This document shows positions 8,485-17,802 of a stretch of DNA of 64,000 bases, piece by piece. Source of the stretch: Formosa haliotis (lineage in GTDB: Bacteria; Bacteroidota; Bacteroidia; Flavobacteriales; Flavobacteriaceae); the NCBI RefSeq assembly GCF_001685485.1, contig NZ_BDEL01000001.1, forward strand, positions 2,291,501 to 2,355,500, given 5' to 3'. The stretch's first letter is position 1. Each line of letters starts with the position of its first letter. A program made the translations under genes and the position numbers. Below the pieces are notes generated by a model. It searched no databases. It had not been told where the DNA came from and worked only from the letters and a program-made list of their open reading frames with translations.

Positions 8485-10026
8485 CTACATTTTCATTAAC
8501 CAAGTACGCACATCTACTGCTTCTTTAATAATCGTACGAAGTTCTTCTATTTTCACACGTTTTTGCTCCATGGTATCTCTGTAACGAATGGTAACCGTAT
8601 TGTCTTCTAAAGTATCGTGGTCTACAGTGATACAAAACGGCGTACCATTTGCATCTTGTCTGCGGTAACGTCTACCCACTGCGTCTTTTTCGTCGTAATC
8701 CACATTGAAATCCCATTTTAAATCTTCAACAATTTTACGAGCAACATCTGGTAAACCGTCCTTTTTAACCAATGGTAAAATGGCAGCTTTTACTGGTGCT
8801 AAAACTGCTGGTAATTTTAAAACGGTACGTGTGGTATTATTATCTAATTCTTCTTCTACTAAAGAATTCGAGAATACGGCCAAAAACATACGGTCTAGAC
8901 CAATAGAAGTTTCTACCACGTAAGGCACATAACTCTTATTTTCTTCGTGATCGAAATATTGTAATTTTTTACCAGAGTGTTTTTCGTGCTGACTTAAATC
9001 GAAGTCTGTTCTAGAATGAATACCTTCCAATTCTTTAAATCCGAATGGGAATTTAAATTCAATATCGGCAGCAGCATCAGCGTAATGCGCTAATTTATCA
9101 TGATCGTGAAAACGGTAATTATCCTCGCCCATTCCTAAAGATAGATGCCATTTTAAACGGGTTTGTTTCCAAGACTCGTACCACTCTTTTTGGGTTCCCG
9201 GTTTTACAAAAAATTGCATTTCCATTTGCTCAAATTCACGCATACGGAAAATAAACTGTCTTGCAACAATCTCGTTACGGAATGCTTTTCCGGTTTGTGC
9301 AATCCCGAAAGGAATTTTCATTCGTCCCGTTTTTTGAACGTTCAAGAAATTCACAAAAATACCTTGAGCCGTTTCCGGACGTAAATATAAGTCCATCGCT
9401 GTATCTGCAGAAGCCCCTAATTTTGTTCCAAACATTAAATTAAATTGCTTCACATCGGTCCAATTTCTAGAACCAGTTAACGGACATGCAATTTCCAACT
9501 CTTCTATAAGGGCTTTAACATCAGCTAAATCTTCAGCTTCTAAAGATTTTCCCATACGTGTTAAAATACCATCGATTTTCTCTTGGTATCCTACAACACG
9601 TCCATTTGTACTTACAAATTCTTCTTTATTAAAAGCGTCTCCAAAACGTTTTTCAGCTTTCTTAACTTCCTTATCTATTTTCGCTTCTATTTTCGCACAA
9701 TAGTCTTCTATTAAAACATCGGCTCTATAGCGCTTTTTAGAATCTTTATTATCTATTAATGGATCGTTAAAGGCATCGACATGGCCAGAGGCTTTCCAAG
9801 TGGTTGGATGCATAAATATTGCAGCATCTATACCTACAATATTTTCATGCATTTGCACCATGGCTTTCCACCAATAGTCGCGTATATTTTTCTTTAACTC
9901 CACACCGTTTTGTGCGTAATCGTATACTGCACTTAAACCGTCGTAAATTTCACTGCTCTGAAACACATAACCGTATTCCTTAGCATGCGAAATTACCTTC
10001 TTAAATTGATCATCTTGATTTGCCAT
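8485..10026 (-). CDS. glyS: Glycyl-tRNA synthetase, single-chain class II type
   Basis: 513 residues, matching the dimeric (archaeal/eukaryal-like) glycyl-tRNA synthetase used by Bacteroidota instead of the two-subunit form. It charges tRNA-Gly. Class II motif 2 is seen at FRNEI...FRMREFEQMEMQFF and motif 3 at GLDRMFLAV. The C-terminal anticodon-binding domain covers about residues 405-510 (LAPVKAAILPL to the end). A TATTTTTG -7 box lies only 4 bp upstream of the ATG, so the transcript is probably leaderless. The gene is divergent from comF and ends at a clear terminator. Confidence 0.97.
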   Translation of the reverse strand: MANQDDQFKKVISHAKEYGYVFQSSEIYDGLSAVYDYAQNGVELKKNIRDYWWKAMVQMHENIVGIDAAIFMHPTTWKASGHVDAFNDPLIDNKDSKKRYRADVLIEDYCAKIEAKIDKEVKKAEKRFGDAFNKEEFVSTNGRVVGYQEKIDGILTRMGKSLEAEDLADVKALIEELEIACPLTGSRNWTDVKQFNLMFGTKLGASADTAMDLYLRPETAQGIFVNFLNVQKTGRMKIPFGIAQTGKAFRNEIVARQFIFRMREFEQMEMQFFVKPGTQKEWYESWKQTRLKWHLSLGMGEDNYRFHDHDKLAHYADAAADIEFKFPFGFKELEGIHSRTDFDLSQHEKHSGKKLQYFDHEENKSYVPYVVETSIGLDRMFLAVFSNSLVEEELDNNTTRTVLKLPAVLAPVKAAILPLVKKDGLPDVARKIVEDLKWDFNVDYDEKDAVGRRYRRQDANGTPFCITVDHDTLEDNTVTIRYRDTMEQKRVKIEELRTIIKEAVDVRTWLMKM

Positions 10027-10030
10027 GCTG

Positions 10031-10038
10031 CAAAAATA
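10031..10038 (-). promoter_or_regulatory. -7 box of glyS, 4 bp from ATG
   Basis: TATTTTTG then CAGC then ATG on the minus strand. This leaves no room for a 5' leader. Confidence 0.6.
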
Positions 10039-10113
10039 TAAAACGCTTGAAATCTACACGTATCTTTTATTTAAAGTATTGTAAAATTTTGTAATTTAAA
10101 GTTTTTGTGGGTT

Positions 10114-10791
10114 ATGTTTGGAGCCATTTTCAATATTTTCTTTCCTAAAGTATGCTACAGCTGCCAGAATGTTATGGCAGATGGCGAGCAAATTTTGTGT
10201 ACCGATTGCCGACATCATTTACCGGTAACTCAATTTCATTTTAATAAAGATGCTAGTGTTTCTAAAATTTTCTACGGAAGAGTTAAAATTGAAAATGCTA
10301 CGGCCTTATTGCGTTTCGAAAAAAAAGGCTTAACCCAAAAATTGATACATCAGCTTAAATACAAAGGTCAAGAACCCATAGGAACATTTTTGGGCGATTG
10401 GCTAGGTGGTGAATTACAGACTCTAGACGCATATAAATCTATAAACCTTGTTATCCCAGTTCCTTTACATAAAAAGAAACTCAGAAAACGGGGCTACAAC
10501 CAAGTCGCTAAGTTTGGCAGGCAATTGGCCGAAGCGCTTCATGCCGAATATGTAGACGATGTTCTTATTAAAATCACCAATACAAACTCGCAGGTTTCAA
10601 AAAACAGATTGTCGCGTTGGGCAAACTCCGATACCATTTTTAGCATCCAAAATCTAGAAAAGATTAACAACAAACACATTTTATTAGTCGACGATATTAT
10701 TACCACTGGCGCAACTATGGAGGCTTGTGTTACCTTACTTCAGTCTGGAAAAAATGTTAAAATAAGCCTCGCCGCTATGGCAATTGCTTAA
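10114..10791 (+). CDS. comF: ComF-family phosphoribosyltransferase-like protein
   Basis: 225 residues from the ATG at 10114 (an in-frame TTG at 10105 is less likely). An N-terminal zinc-finger-like set CYSC (Cys14, Cys17) and CTDC (Cys29, Cys32) is followed by a type I phosphoribosyltransferase domain with the PRPP loop LLVDDIITTGAT near residues 190-201. ComF proteins take part in uptake of single-stranded DNA during natural transformation and are also kept in many non-competent bacteria. Diverges from glyS across an 87-bp gap. Confidence 0.92.
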   Translation: MFGAIFNIFFPKVCYSCQNVMADGEQILCTDCRHHLPVTQFHFNKDASVSKIFYGRVKIENATALLRFEKKGLTQKLIHQLKYKGQEPIGTFLGDWLGGELQTLDAYKSINLVIPVPLHKKKLRKRGYNQVAKFGRQLAEALHAEYVDDVLIKITNTNSQVSKNRLSRWANSDTIFSIQNLEKINNKHILLVDDIITTGATMEACVTLLQSGKNVKISLAAMAIA

Positions 10792-10847
10792 AGTGTTTTT
10801 AGATACTGCCAAATAAGTTGTTTCTTTGCGTAAATTCTAATTGCATA

Positions 10848-12455
10848 ATGAGTAAAACGCTTTCTAATTTTTTGTTTATAAGTGTGCTGTGTTTAATTAT
10901 TGCTAATTGCGCCAACAGAGGGACACCTACTGGAGGAGAAAAAGACGTAGATCCGCCGGTTATTGTACGTTCGGTTCCAGAAAATTTCAGCACGAATTTT
11001 AAAGGCAATGAAATTAGAGTGTATTTTGATGAGTACGTTAAAATTAAAGATTTAAGTAAGCAACTTATTATTTCGCCTCCTATGACAACGGCTCCAGAGA
11101 TTACGCCTTTGGGAAGCGCCAGTAAATATATCACCATAAAAATTTACGATACCTTAGCCCCTAACACAACTTATGCTTTTAACTTCGGGAACAGCATTAT
11201 AGATAATAATGAAAGTAATCCGTTTCCGTATTATAAATATGTGCTTTCTACCGGAAGTTATATTGATTCGTTAACCGTTAGCGGAATAATTTCTGATGCT
11301 ACCATAAAAAAGCCAGATAATTTTGTTTCTATTGGATTGTACGAAGTAGATTCTACTTTTAACGACTCTATTATTTACAAAGAAAAACCTAAGTATGTTA
11401 CCAACACACTCGATAGTTTAACGACGTTTTCTTTAGAAAATATTAAGGCTGGAAAATATCTTTTAGTTGCGATGAAAGATGAAAATCAGGATTTTAAATT
11501 TCAACAAAAAACAGATAAAATTGGATTTCTTGGAGGCTATATTGAAGTTCCAAAAGACACCATTTACCGTTTAAAATTGTTTAAAGAAGATTTAGATTTT
11601 AAACCTTTTAGACCACGATTAATATCGCGTGGCAAAATTGCATTTGGATTTCAAGGAGATTACGAAAACATGAATATCGATATTATTAGCGATACACCTC
11701 CAGATTTTGAGCACACTGTAACTAAAGATGAAAAATCGGACTCGTTGATGTATTGGTATCGTCCGAAATTTGAAGTGGATTCCCTGCGATTTAAAATAGG
11801 TTATAAAAACAAAGCTATTGATACATTTACCGTAAAAATCTCAGAAAAATATCCAGATTCATTAGTGCTAAAAGGGTCTCCCTCTGGAAATATAAACTTT
11901 AACGACGATTTTATTCTATCTGCTACTACTCCATTTAAAGCTTTAAACAGTTCTAAAATTTCGCTTATAGATAAAGATTCTACCACGATACCTTACACTA
12001 CAAAATTAGATACCATTCATAACAAACTGTCATTTTTATTCGAGAAGAAGGAAAGCACTAAATATCGTTTACAACTGTTACCCGAAGCTATTACAGATTT
12101 TTTCGATAATAAAAACGATACCCTTCAATATATATTCCAAACGAAGGCTTACGACGATTACCCGAACGTACGTGTAATACTTCAGAATGCAAAATACCCT
12201 GTAATTGTTCAGTTAACCGACCAGATGGGGGAAGTAAAAGCGGAGCGATACAGCACCGAACCCGAGCCTATAGATTTTACATACATGGCTAACGGAAAAT
12301 ATTTACTTCGTGTTATTTACGACGAAAATGGAAACAAGAAATACGACACCGGAAATTTCTTAAAGAAAATTCAACCCGAACGTATTAGCTATTTCCCAGA
12401 AACTTTAGATGTACGTGTAGGTTGGGATTTAGTACAGGATTTTACCTTAAAGTAA
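10848..12455 (+). CDS. Ig-like domain lipoprotein, function unknown
   Basis: 535 residues from ATG 10848; an upstream in-frame start at 10818 would prepend residues to a good lipoprotein signal. The lipobox IIANC gives Cys21, followed by RGTPTGGEKDVDPP, which introduces a bacterial Ig-like (Big_5-type) domain at about 30-130. The rest is beta-rich, with a second Ig-like section around NIKAGKYLLVAMKDEN. This architecture is common in Bacteroidota outer-membrane lipoproteins with no fixed role. The last 14 bp overlap the convergent amidohydrolase gene. Confidence 0.8.
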   Translation: MSKTLSNFLFISVLCLIIANCANRGTPTGGEKDVDPPVIVRSVPENFSTNFKGNEIRVYFDEYVKIKDLSKQLIISPPMTTAPEITPLGSASKYITIKIYDTLAPNTTYAFNFGNSIIDNNESNPFPYYKYVLSTGSYIDSLTVSGIISDATIKKPDNFVSIGLYEVDSTFNDSIIYKEKPKYVTNTLDSLTTFSLENIKAGKYLLVAMKDENQDFKFQQKTDKIGFLGGYIEVPKDTIYRLKLFKEDLDFKPFRPRLISRGKIAFGFQGDYENMNIDIISDTPPDFEHTVTKDEKSDSLMYWYRPKFEVDSLRFKIGYKNKAIDTFTVKISEKYPDSLVLKGSPSGNINFNDDFILSATTPFKALNSSKISLIDKDSTTIPYTTKLDTIHNKLSFLFEKKESTKYRLQLLPEAITDFFDNKNDTLQYIFQTKAYDDYPNVRVILQNAKYPVIVQLTDQMGEVKAERYSTEPEPIDFTYMANGKYLLRVIYDENGNKKYDTGNFLKKIQPERISYFPETLDVRVGWDLVQDFTLK

Positions 12456-13221
12456 ATCCGTCTCTATCGTTTAAAAACTTAAATTTTTCTCTTGTATTTA
12501 CTATATGATCTTTGTGTAAGGTCACGATGCGATACCCGATTTCATTTTCATTAAATTCTGAAATGGTTTCGCCTAAAACATCGTAAACTGCAGAATGCCC
12601 CGAATATTCGTGTCCTTTTTCATCTGTACCCACCCGATTTACACCTATACAATAGGACATATTTTCTATGGCACGCGCTTGCAATAAGGTGGTCCAAGCA
12701 TGAATACGTGGTTTTGGCCAATTGGCTACATATAACAACACATCGTAATCGTTTTGGTAACGCGCCCAAACAGGGAACCGTAAATCGTAGCACACTAGCG
12801 GACAAAGAGACCAGCCTTTATATTCTACAATAGTCCGTTCTGTACCTGCGGCATATACTTTATCCTCGCCAGCTAATGTAAACGTATGTCGTTTTTTGTA
12901 TGTTTTTAAATCTCCATTAGGATACACAAAAACCAATTGATTATAGTACGTATCGGCTTCAGACATAATAAGGCTACCCATAACCGCTGCTTGTTTTTTT
13001 GCTGCCAATTCTTTCATCCAGAGAACGGTTTCTCCGGTAATGGTTTCAGCAAATAGCGAAGCATTCATTGTAAAACCAGTCGTAAACATTTCTGGAAGAA
13101 CAATTACGTCTACGGTATCTACAATAGTCGATACTAGCGCATAGATTTTATCTCTATTGGCTTCCGGATTTTCCCAAACCAAATCGGTTTGTATCAATGC
13201 TATGTGTAATGGCTCCTGCAT
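12442..13221 (-). CDS. Carbon-nitrogen hydrolase, omega-amidase type
   Basis: 259 residues of the nitrilase superfamily. The catalytic triad is visible: Glu44 (LPEMFTTGF), Lys110 (YKKRH) and Cys144 (LVCYDLRFP). Similarity is closest to the Nit2/YafV branch, which hydrolyses alpha-ketoglutaramate or related omega-amides during methionine salvage and glutamine transamination; the substrate here is inferred. The ATG overlaps the stop codon of the upstream small secreted-protein gene (TAATG), suggesting translational coupling. The 3' end overlaps the convergent Ig-like lipoprotein gene by 14 bp. Confidence 0.88.
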   Translation of the reverse strand: MQEPLHIALIQTDLVWENPEANRDKIYALVSTIVDTVDVIVLPEMFTTGFTMNASLFAETITGETVLWMKELAAKKQAAVMGSLIMSEADTYYNQLVFVYPNGDLKTYKKRHTFTLAGEDKVYAAGTERTIVEYKGWSLCPLVCYDLRFPVWARYQNDYDVLLYVANWPKPRIHAWTTLLQARAIENMSYCIGVNRVGTDEKGHEYSGHSAVYDVLGETISEFNENEIGYRIVTLHKDHIVNTREKFKFLNDRDGFTLR

Positions 13222-13550
13222 TAAAAAATTAAAAATCTCTTGTTTTTATTAGCTTTCCGTTCGGCTTTCTTTTCTTCTTTTATAGCCTTACGTTCTTCTT
13301 TTTCTTCGGCCTTTTCTTCTTTCCTTTTTTGTTTTTCAATGGCTCTAAATTCATCTTCTCGTGCTTCATATTTATGACGAATTTCACGCTGATCGTCTAT
13401 AGTTAAACTTTCGGTAACATCGTATCCATCTAACAAAATAGAACTGCCTTTAACCTCATAAATATTTCCCTTATGTTCAATTTCCTGAGCATTTAAAGGT
13501 GCAATTAATAAGAATAAAAAAGTAAATAATAATAGTAAAGGTTGTTTCAT
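13221..13550 (-). CDS. Small secreted protein with charged C-terminus
   Basis: 109 residues. A signal peptide ends near LNAQ. A short globular part (EVKGSSILLDGYDVTESL) is followed from about residue 58 by a run of almost only Lys, Glu, Arg and Ala, predicted to be one long helix. No family recognised. Its stop overlaps the start of the omega-amidase gene, so both are likely one transcript, though a secreted charged peptide and a cytoplasmic amidase share no obvious task. Confidence 0.7.
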   Translation of the reverse strand: MKQPLLLLFTFLFLLIAPLNAQEIEHKGNIYEVKGSSILLDGYDVTESLTIDDQREIRHKYEAREDEFRAIEKQKRKEEKAEEKEERKAIKEEKKAERKANKNKRFLIF

Positions 13551-13703
13551 ATACTCACAATTAACTTAACCAAAAATACTAAATACCAATGTATTTGCCT
13601 AGTTTTTCAATTTTAAGCCCAATGTCATCAATTAATCCCCAATAAAACGAGTTAAAACAAGGTAAAAATTCCGCCAAAAACGCCCTTTTACACCAGCCTT
13701 TTT

Positions 13704-13711
13704 TATCTTTG
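13704..13711 (+). promoter_or_regulatory. -7 box of S46 peptidase gene
   Basis: TATCTTTG fits TAnnTTTG exactly and ends 20 bp before the ATG at 13732. No TTG is seen at the -33 position. Confidence 0.6.
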
Positions 13712-13731
13712 CAACACTTAAAAAAAAACAC

Positions 13732-15819
13732 ATGAAACTATTAAAAATTCTATTTCTTTTTTTAGCAATTCAAGTCAGTGCCCAGCAAGGTGGTATGTGG
13801 ATTCCATCGCTTTTACAAGGCATGAACGAAAATGACATGCAAGCTTTGGGCAGTAAACTTTCTGCAAAAGACATTTACGATGTTAATCATTCAAGTTTAA
13901 AAGATGCCATAGGGCATTTTAATGGTGGTTGTACTAGTGAAGTAATTTCTAAAAAAGGATTATTACTAACAAATCACCATTGCGGATTTGGCCAAATTCA
14001 ATCGCATTCTTCTTTAGAACACGATTATTTAAAAGACGGATTTTGGGCCGAAAACTATGAAGACGAGCTACCAAACAATGGTCTTTATGTAGAATTTATT
14101 GTGCGTATAGAAGATGTTACCACTCAAGTTTTAGAGGGTGTTACAGACACTATGACTGCCAAAGAAAAACAAGCGAAAACCGACGGAAACAGTAACCGTA
14201 TTCAATCTGCTGTTACTAAAGAAGCTTGGCAAGACACAAAAATAAAATCGTTTTTTAAAGGAAATCAATACTTCCTTTTTGTTACAGAACGTTTCAACGA
14301 TATCCGTTTAGTTGGAGCTCCTCCTACAAGTATCGGGAAATTTGGATCGGACACAGACAACTGGGTTTGGCCTAGACATACAGGCGATTTTTCTCTTTTT
14401 AGAATTTACGCCGATAAAAAAAATCGTCCAGCAGCATACTCTAAAGACAATGTGCCTTACAAGCCTAAACACTTTTTACCCGTGTCTCTAGACGGTATTA
14501 GCGAAGGAGATTTCACTTTAGTATTCGGATTCCCAGGAACTACACAAGAGTATTTACCTGCTGCCGCAATTAAAGAAATTACCGAAGACTTAAACCCTAG
14601 TAATATTGCCATTCGTGAAGCGGCCTTAAAAGTGATCGATGCACAAATGAAAGCTAGCGACGAAATAAGAATTCAATACGCCTCAAAACAAGCACGTATT
14701 GCAAATGCTTGGAAAAAATGGATAGGAGAAAATCTTGGAATTAAAAAGAGTAACGCCATTGCTAAACGAAAAGAAGCAGAAGCAGAATTTACGAAAGCTC
14801 TAAAGAAAAAGAATTTAGAAAGCCAATACGGACACTTACTTCCTGAGCTTGAAAAACAATATGAAGCATTTGCACCTATAGATATAAAGCGAAATAATTT
14901 TGTTGAAATCTTTGTAAGAACCAACGAATTAATGGGGATGATGTTTAGATTATCTCAGATGGAAAATGCAGCTATAAACGGAGACGATGCCTTTAATGTG
15001 GCCAGAGAATCTACAAAAAACCGTATTAAAAGTGTTTTAAAAGATTTTAATGTCGATGTAGATCAAGGTGTTTTCGAAGCCATTATGCCTTTTTACACCG
15101 ATAATGTAGACCCTTCTATTTATAAGCATACCGCTTTTACAAACCTAGAAAGTGCTAACGCCATTTTAGACAGTGCTCCTGGAGACTTCATAGAAAAACT
15201 AAATGCAGATCCGGCTTATGCTTATGCAAAACCTTTTATTATAGAGTTCTACACTAAAATAGAACCAGAATTCCAAGAGAAAAACACTGCAATTAATGCT
15301 CTAGAAACGGAGTATATGAAGGCTTTAATGGAAGTTGTTCCTAACGAGCGCTATTACCCAGACGCTAACAGCACTTTACGTGTAACTTACGGACAAGTTC
15401 GTGGATACGCTCCTCGTGATGCTGTATATTACGAGCCTGTATCGTATTTAGATGGGGTAATGGAGAAATATATTCCTGGCGATTATGAATTCGATGTCCC
15501 TCAAAAACTTCAAGATTTATATACCAGTAAGGACTTTGGACGTTATGCAGATGCCAATGGTAAATTACCCGTTTGTTTCTTAGGAACAAACCACACCACC
15601 GGTGGAAACTCTGGAAGCCCTGCCATTGATGCCCACGGAAACTTAATTGGTTTGAATTTCGACCGCGTTTGGGAAGGAACCATGAGTGACATGAATTACG
15701 ATCCTGAAATTTGCCGTAACATTATGGTAGATGTACGCTATGTATTATTTGTAATCGATAAATATGCTGGTGCAACACGGTTAATTAAAGAAATGAAATT
15801 AGTTCATCCTAAAAAATAA
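13732..15819 (+). CDS. S46 family dipeptidyl peptidase, DPP11-like
   Basis: 695 residues with a signal peptide (VSAQ/QGG). Peptidase family S46 (DPP7/DPP11) is a periplasmic chymotrypsin-fold enzyme releasing N-terminal dipeptides. The catalytic His lies in LLLTNHHCGFG (about 82-83) and Ser627 in GGNSGSPAID. After the serine, FDR at 643-645 carries an arginine where DPP11 (Asp/Glu-specific at P1) has Arg and DPP7 has Gly, so an acidic-dipeptide preference is inferred. The gene stands alone with its own -7 box and a strong terminator. Confidence 0.92.
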   Translation: MKLLKILFLFLAIQVSAQQGGMWIPSLLQGMNENDMQALGSKLSAKDIYDVNHSSLKDAIGHFNGGCTSEVISKKGLLLTNHHCGFGQIQSHSSLEHDYLKDGFWAENYEDELPNNGLYVEFIVRIEDVTTQVLEGVTDTMTAKEKQAKTDGNSNRIQSAVTKEAWQDTKIKSFFKGNQYFLFVTERFNDIRLVGAPPTSIGKFGSDTDNWVWPRHTGDFSLFRIYADKKNRPAAYSKDNVPYKPKHFLPVSLDGISEGDFTLVFGFPGTTQEYLPAAAIKEITEDLNPSNIAIREAALKVIDAQMKASDEIRIQYASKQARIANAWKKWIGENLGIKKSNAIAKRKEAEAEFTKALKKKNLESQYGHLLPELEKQYEAFAPIDIKRNNFVEIFVRTNELMGMMFRLSQMENAAINGDDAFNVARESTKNRIKSVLKDFNVDVDQGVFEAIMPFYTDNVDPSIYKHTAFTNLESANAILDSAPGDFIEKLNADPAYAYAKPFIIEFYTKIEPEFQEKNTAINALETEYMKALMEVVPNERYYPDANSTLRVTYGQVRGYAPRDAVYYEPVSYLDGVMEKYIPGDYEFDVPQKLQDLYTSKDFGRYADANGKLPVCFLGTNHTTGGNSGSPAIDAHGNLIGLNFDRVWEGTMSDMNYDPEICRNIMVDVRYVLFVIDKYAGATRLIKEMKLVHPKK

Positions 15820-15849
15820 GGGTTGGATAATACTTTAATATACACATCA

Positions 15850-15879
15850 AAAAAAGCGAGGTTTTATCCTCGCTTTTTT
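15850..15879 (+). terminator. Rho-independent terminator after S46 peptidase
   Basis: AAAAAAGCGAGG (15850-15861) and CCTCGCTTTTTT (15868-15879) form a 12-bp stem with a 6-base loop and T-run, 30 bp after the stop. Confidence 0.9.
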
Positions 15880-16004
15880 CATTTTATTACAAGACAAAAA
15901 AACTTAAAACTCACTCCTAGAACACATTTTTATTACGGCATTAACTAAGCATTTTTAAGCCAAAATGGAATAAAATAGTAATATTCACGTAACATTACAT
16001 TTTC

Positions 16005-16012
16005 TAATTTTG
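16005..16012 (+). promoter_or_regulatory. -7 box of TPR/HTH regulator, 3 bp from ATG
   Basis: TAATTTTG then AGC then ATG. The closeness implies a leaderless transcript, and rules out the in-frame TTG at 16010, which lies within the box. Confidence 0.55.
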
Positions 16013-16015
16013 AGC

Positions 16016-17641
16016 ATGAATTCACTCAAAATACCCTCTGTTTTTTTCAGTCTAAAACTTACTGGTAAAGTACAAGCGCTAGTACTCGTTTCTTTTATAA
16101 TTTTAAATAGTTTCTCTTTACAAGCTCAAGACAACCCGCATTCTCGGCACGACAATATAGATTCGGTTTTTACCCAATTAAAGATTCAACTAAACAAAGC
16201 AGAATACCTTGAAGACACTTCAGCAATCGTAACATCTCAAATTCATTTGGCTAATTTTTACGAGCGACTAGAAATTGAAAACGAAGCCATAAAGCATTAT
16301 CACATCGCTTTAGAGCATCACCAAAAAACAGACACCACTCTAGCCTATATATGCAATAAAATTGGTGCTATTCACCTCTCATTAAAACAATATGAGAGCG
16401 CATCTCGCTATTTAAATAAAAGTTTAAAACTCACACAGCGCATAGCTTACGAAAAAGGAAAGGCTATTGCTTATGCCTTACTTGGAAGTGTTGCCGAAAA
16501 AGAATCTGATTATCAACTAGCCCTTAAAAACCAAGAAAAAAGTTTAGCCATTTTTGAAAAACTATCCGATAGTACAGGATTAGCTGTTACCTACGAAAAT
16601 ACTGGAAGCATCTACGAGGACTTAGAGCAGTATGAAAATGCACTGAACTATTTTCTTAAAGCACAAGTATTCGCAAAAAACAGCACGACAGCCACCAAAA
16701 TAAATATTCTGAATAATATTGGAGATGCTAATCGAAAAATGGGAAATCCTAATGAAGCATTACCTTATTCCTTGCGAGCGCTACAACTGTCTCAATCCTC
16801 TAAAAACATTCATCAAGAAGAAGGGGCTTTAAAAGATTTGGCCCTAATTTACGCCGATTTAGGCGATTATAAATCGGCTTTCGATTACATGATCCACTTT
16901 AAAAACTTAAACGCAAATGCTATTGAGTATAAAAAAGCCGAATTGGTTGGCACCTTACAAATATTATACGAAGTTGAAGAGCGTGAAGCAGAACTAAGAC
17001 TATTAAATAAGCAACATGAACTCGATCAAGTAAGGCAAAGGATTATTCTACTGGCTTCGGGTTTCTTCTTTTTAATATTAATAGGATGGCTTTTATATTT
17101 CAGAAAACAAAAACAACAACAATCTAAAATTCAACATTACAAAAACAAACTCTTAGAAGTGCATCTCGAGAAAAAAACTCAAGAAGAAGCTGCTTTACAA
17201 AGAGAAGTAGAAATTAAACTTTCGGCACTTACCAATTACAGTTTGCACTTATCTCATAAAAATAAAATGATTGCCGACATATCTAGAACCCTTACCAATT
17301 TAAAAGATCGGAATACGGTTATGATAAAATCTAAATTGGAAACCTTAATAAAAGAGATTGATTTAGACTTATCGCAAGAACAAGAATGGACAGAATTTAT
17401 TAGTTTCTTCGAGCAAATCCATCCTCATTTTTTCCAAAACTTAAAAAACGGTGCTACAAAAGAATTATCACCGTCAGAATTACGCTTATGCATGCTTTTA
17501 CGTCTTAATTTATCGTCTAAAGACATTGCTTCAATTTTACGTATTACTCCTGATAGTGTACGTATTGCGCGCTATCGCCTGCGAAAAAAGCTGCCTTTAG
17601 ATACTAAAGAAGAACTTCAAGCATATATTCTTAAACTATAA
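16016..17641 (+). CDS. Membrane one-component regulator with TPR sensor and HTH
   Basis: 541 residues from ATG 16016. An N-terminal hydrophobic segment (to LQAQ, about residue 39) is a signal peptide or first membrane anchor. Residues about 60-320 are tandem TPR repeats, predicted periplasmic. One membrane helix (about 342-362, LASGFFFLILIGWLLYF) is followed by a cytoplasmic coiled coil and a C-terminal LuxR-like HTH (about 485-530, LSSKDIASILRITPDSVRIAR). There is no kinase or receiver domain, so it could carry a signal straight from periplasm to DNA. The TonB-dependent receptor and phytase genes follow on the same strand, making them its likely targets; that link is inference. Confidence 0.82.
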   Translation: MNSLKIPSVFFSLKLTGKVQALVLVSFIILNSFSLQAQDNPHSRHDNIDSVFTQLKIQLNKAEYLEDTSAIVTSQIHLANFYERLEIENEAIKHYHIALEHHQKTDTTLAYICNKIGAIHLSLKQYESASRYLNKSLKLTQRIAYEKGKAIAYALLGSVAEKESDYQLALKNQEKSLAIFEKLSDSTGLAVTYENTGSIYEDLEQYENALNYFLKAQVFAKNSTTATKINILNNIGDANRKMGNPNEALPYSLRALQLSQSSKNIHQEEGALKDLALIYADLGDYKSAFDYMIHFKNLNANAIEYKKAELVGTLQILYEVEEREAELRLLNKQHELDQVRQRIILLASGFFFLILIGWLLYFRKQKQQQSKIQHYKNKLLEVHLEKKTQEEAALQREVEIKLSALTNYSLHLSHKNKMIADISRTLTNLKDRNTVMIKSKLETLIKEIDLDLSQEQEWTEFISFFEQIHPHFFQNLKNGATKELSPSELRLCMLLRLNLSSKDIASILRITPDSVRIARYRLRKKLPLDTKEELQAYILKL

Positions 17642-17768
17642 CAGCATGTTTCTAAACTATTACCAACACGTAAATCCAGTGTTAATGTTGCCTTAGAATA
17701 TAACCCGTATACCACAGTTTATCACATTTTGTTAACGCTTACTTTAGATAAAAAAAGGGTCTTGATTC

Positions 17769-17776
17769 TACATTTG
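17769..17776 (+). promoter_or_regulatory. -7 box of TonB-dependent receptor/phytase operon
   Basis: TACATTTG fits TAnnTTTG and ends 26 bp before the ATG at 17803, so the receptor and phytase genes probably have a promoter of their own. The 120 bp before it, after the regulator gene, would hold any operator. Confidence 0.55.
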
Positions 17777-17802
17777 CCTAAAAATAAATTTAACAATCAA
17801 TT

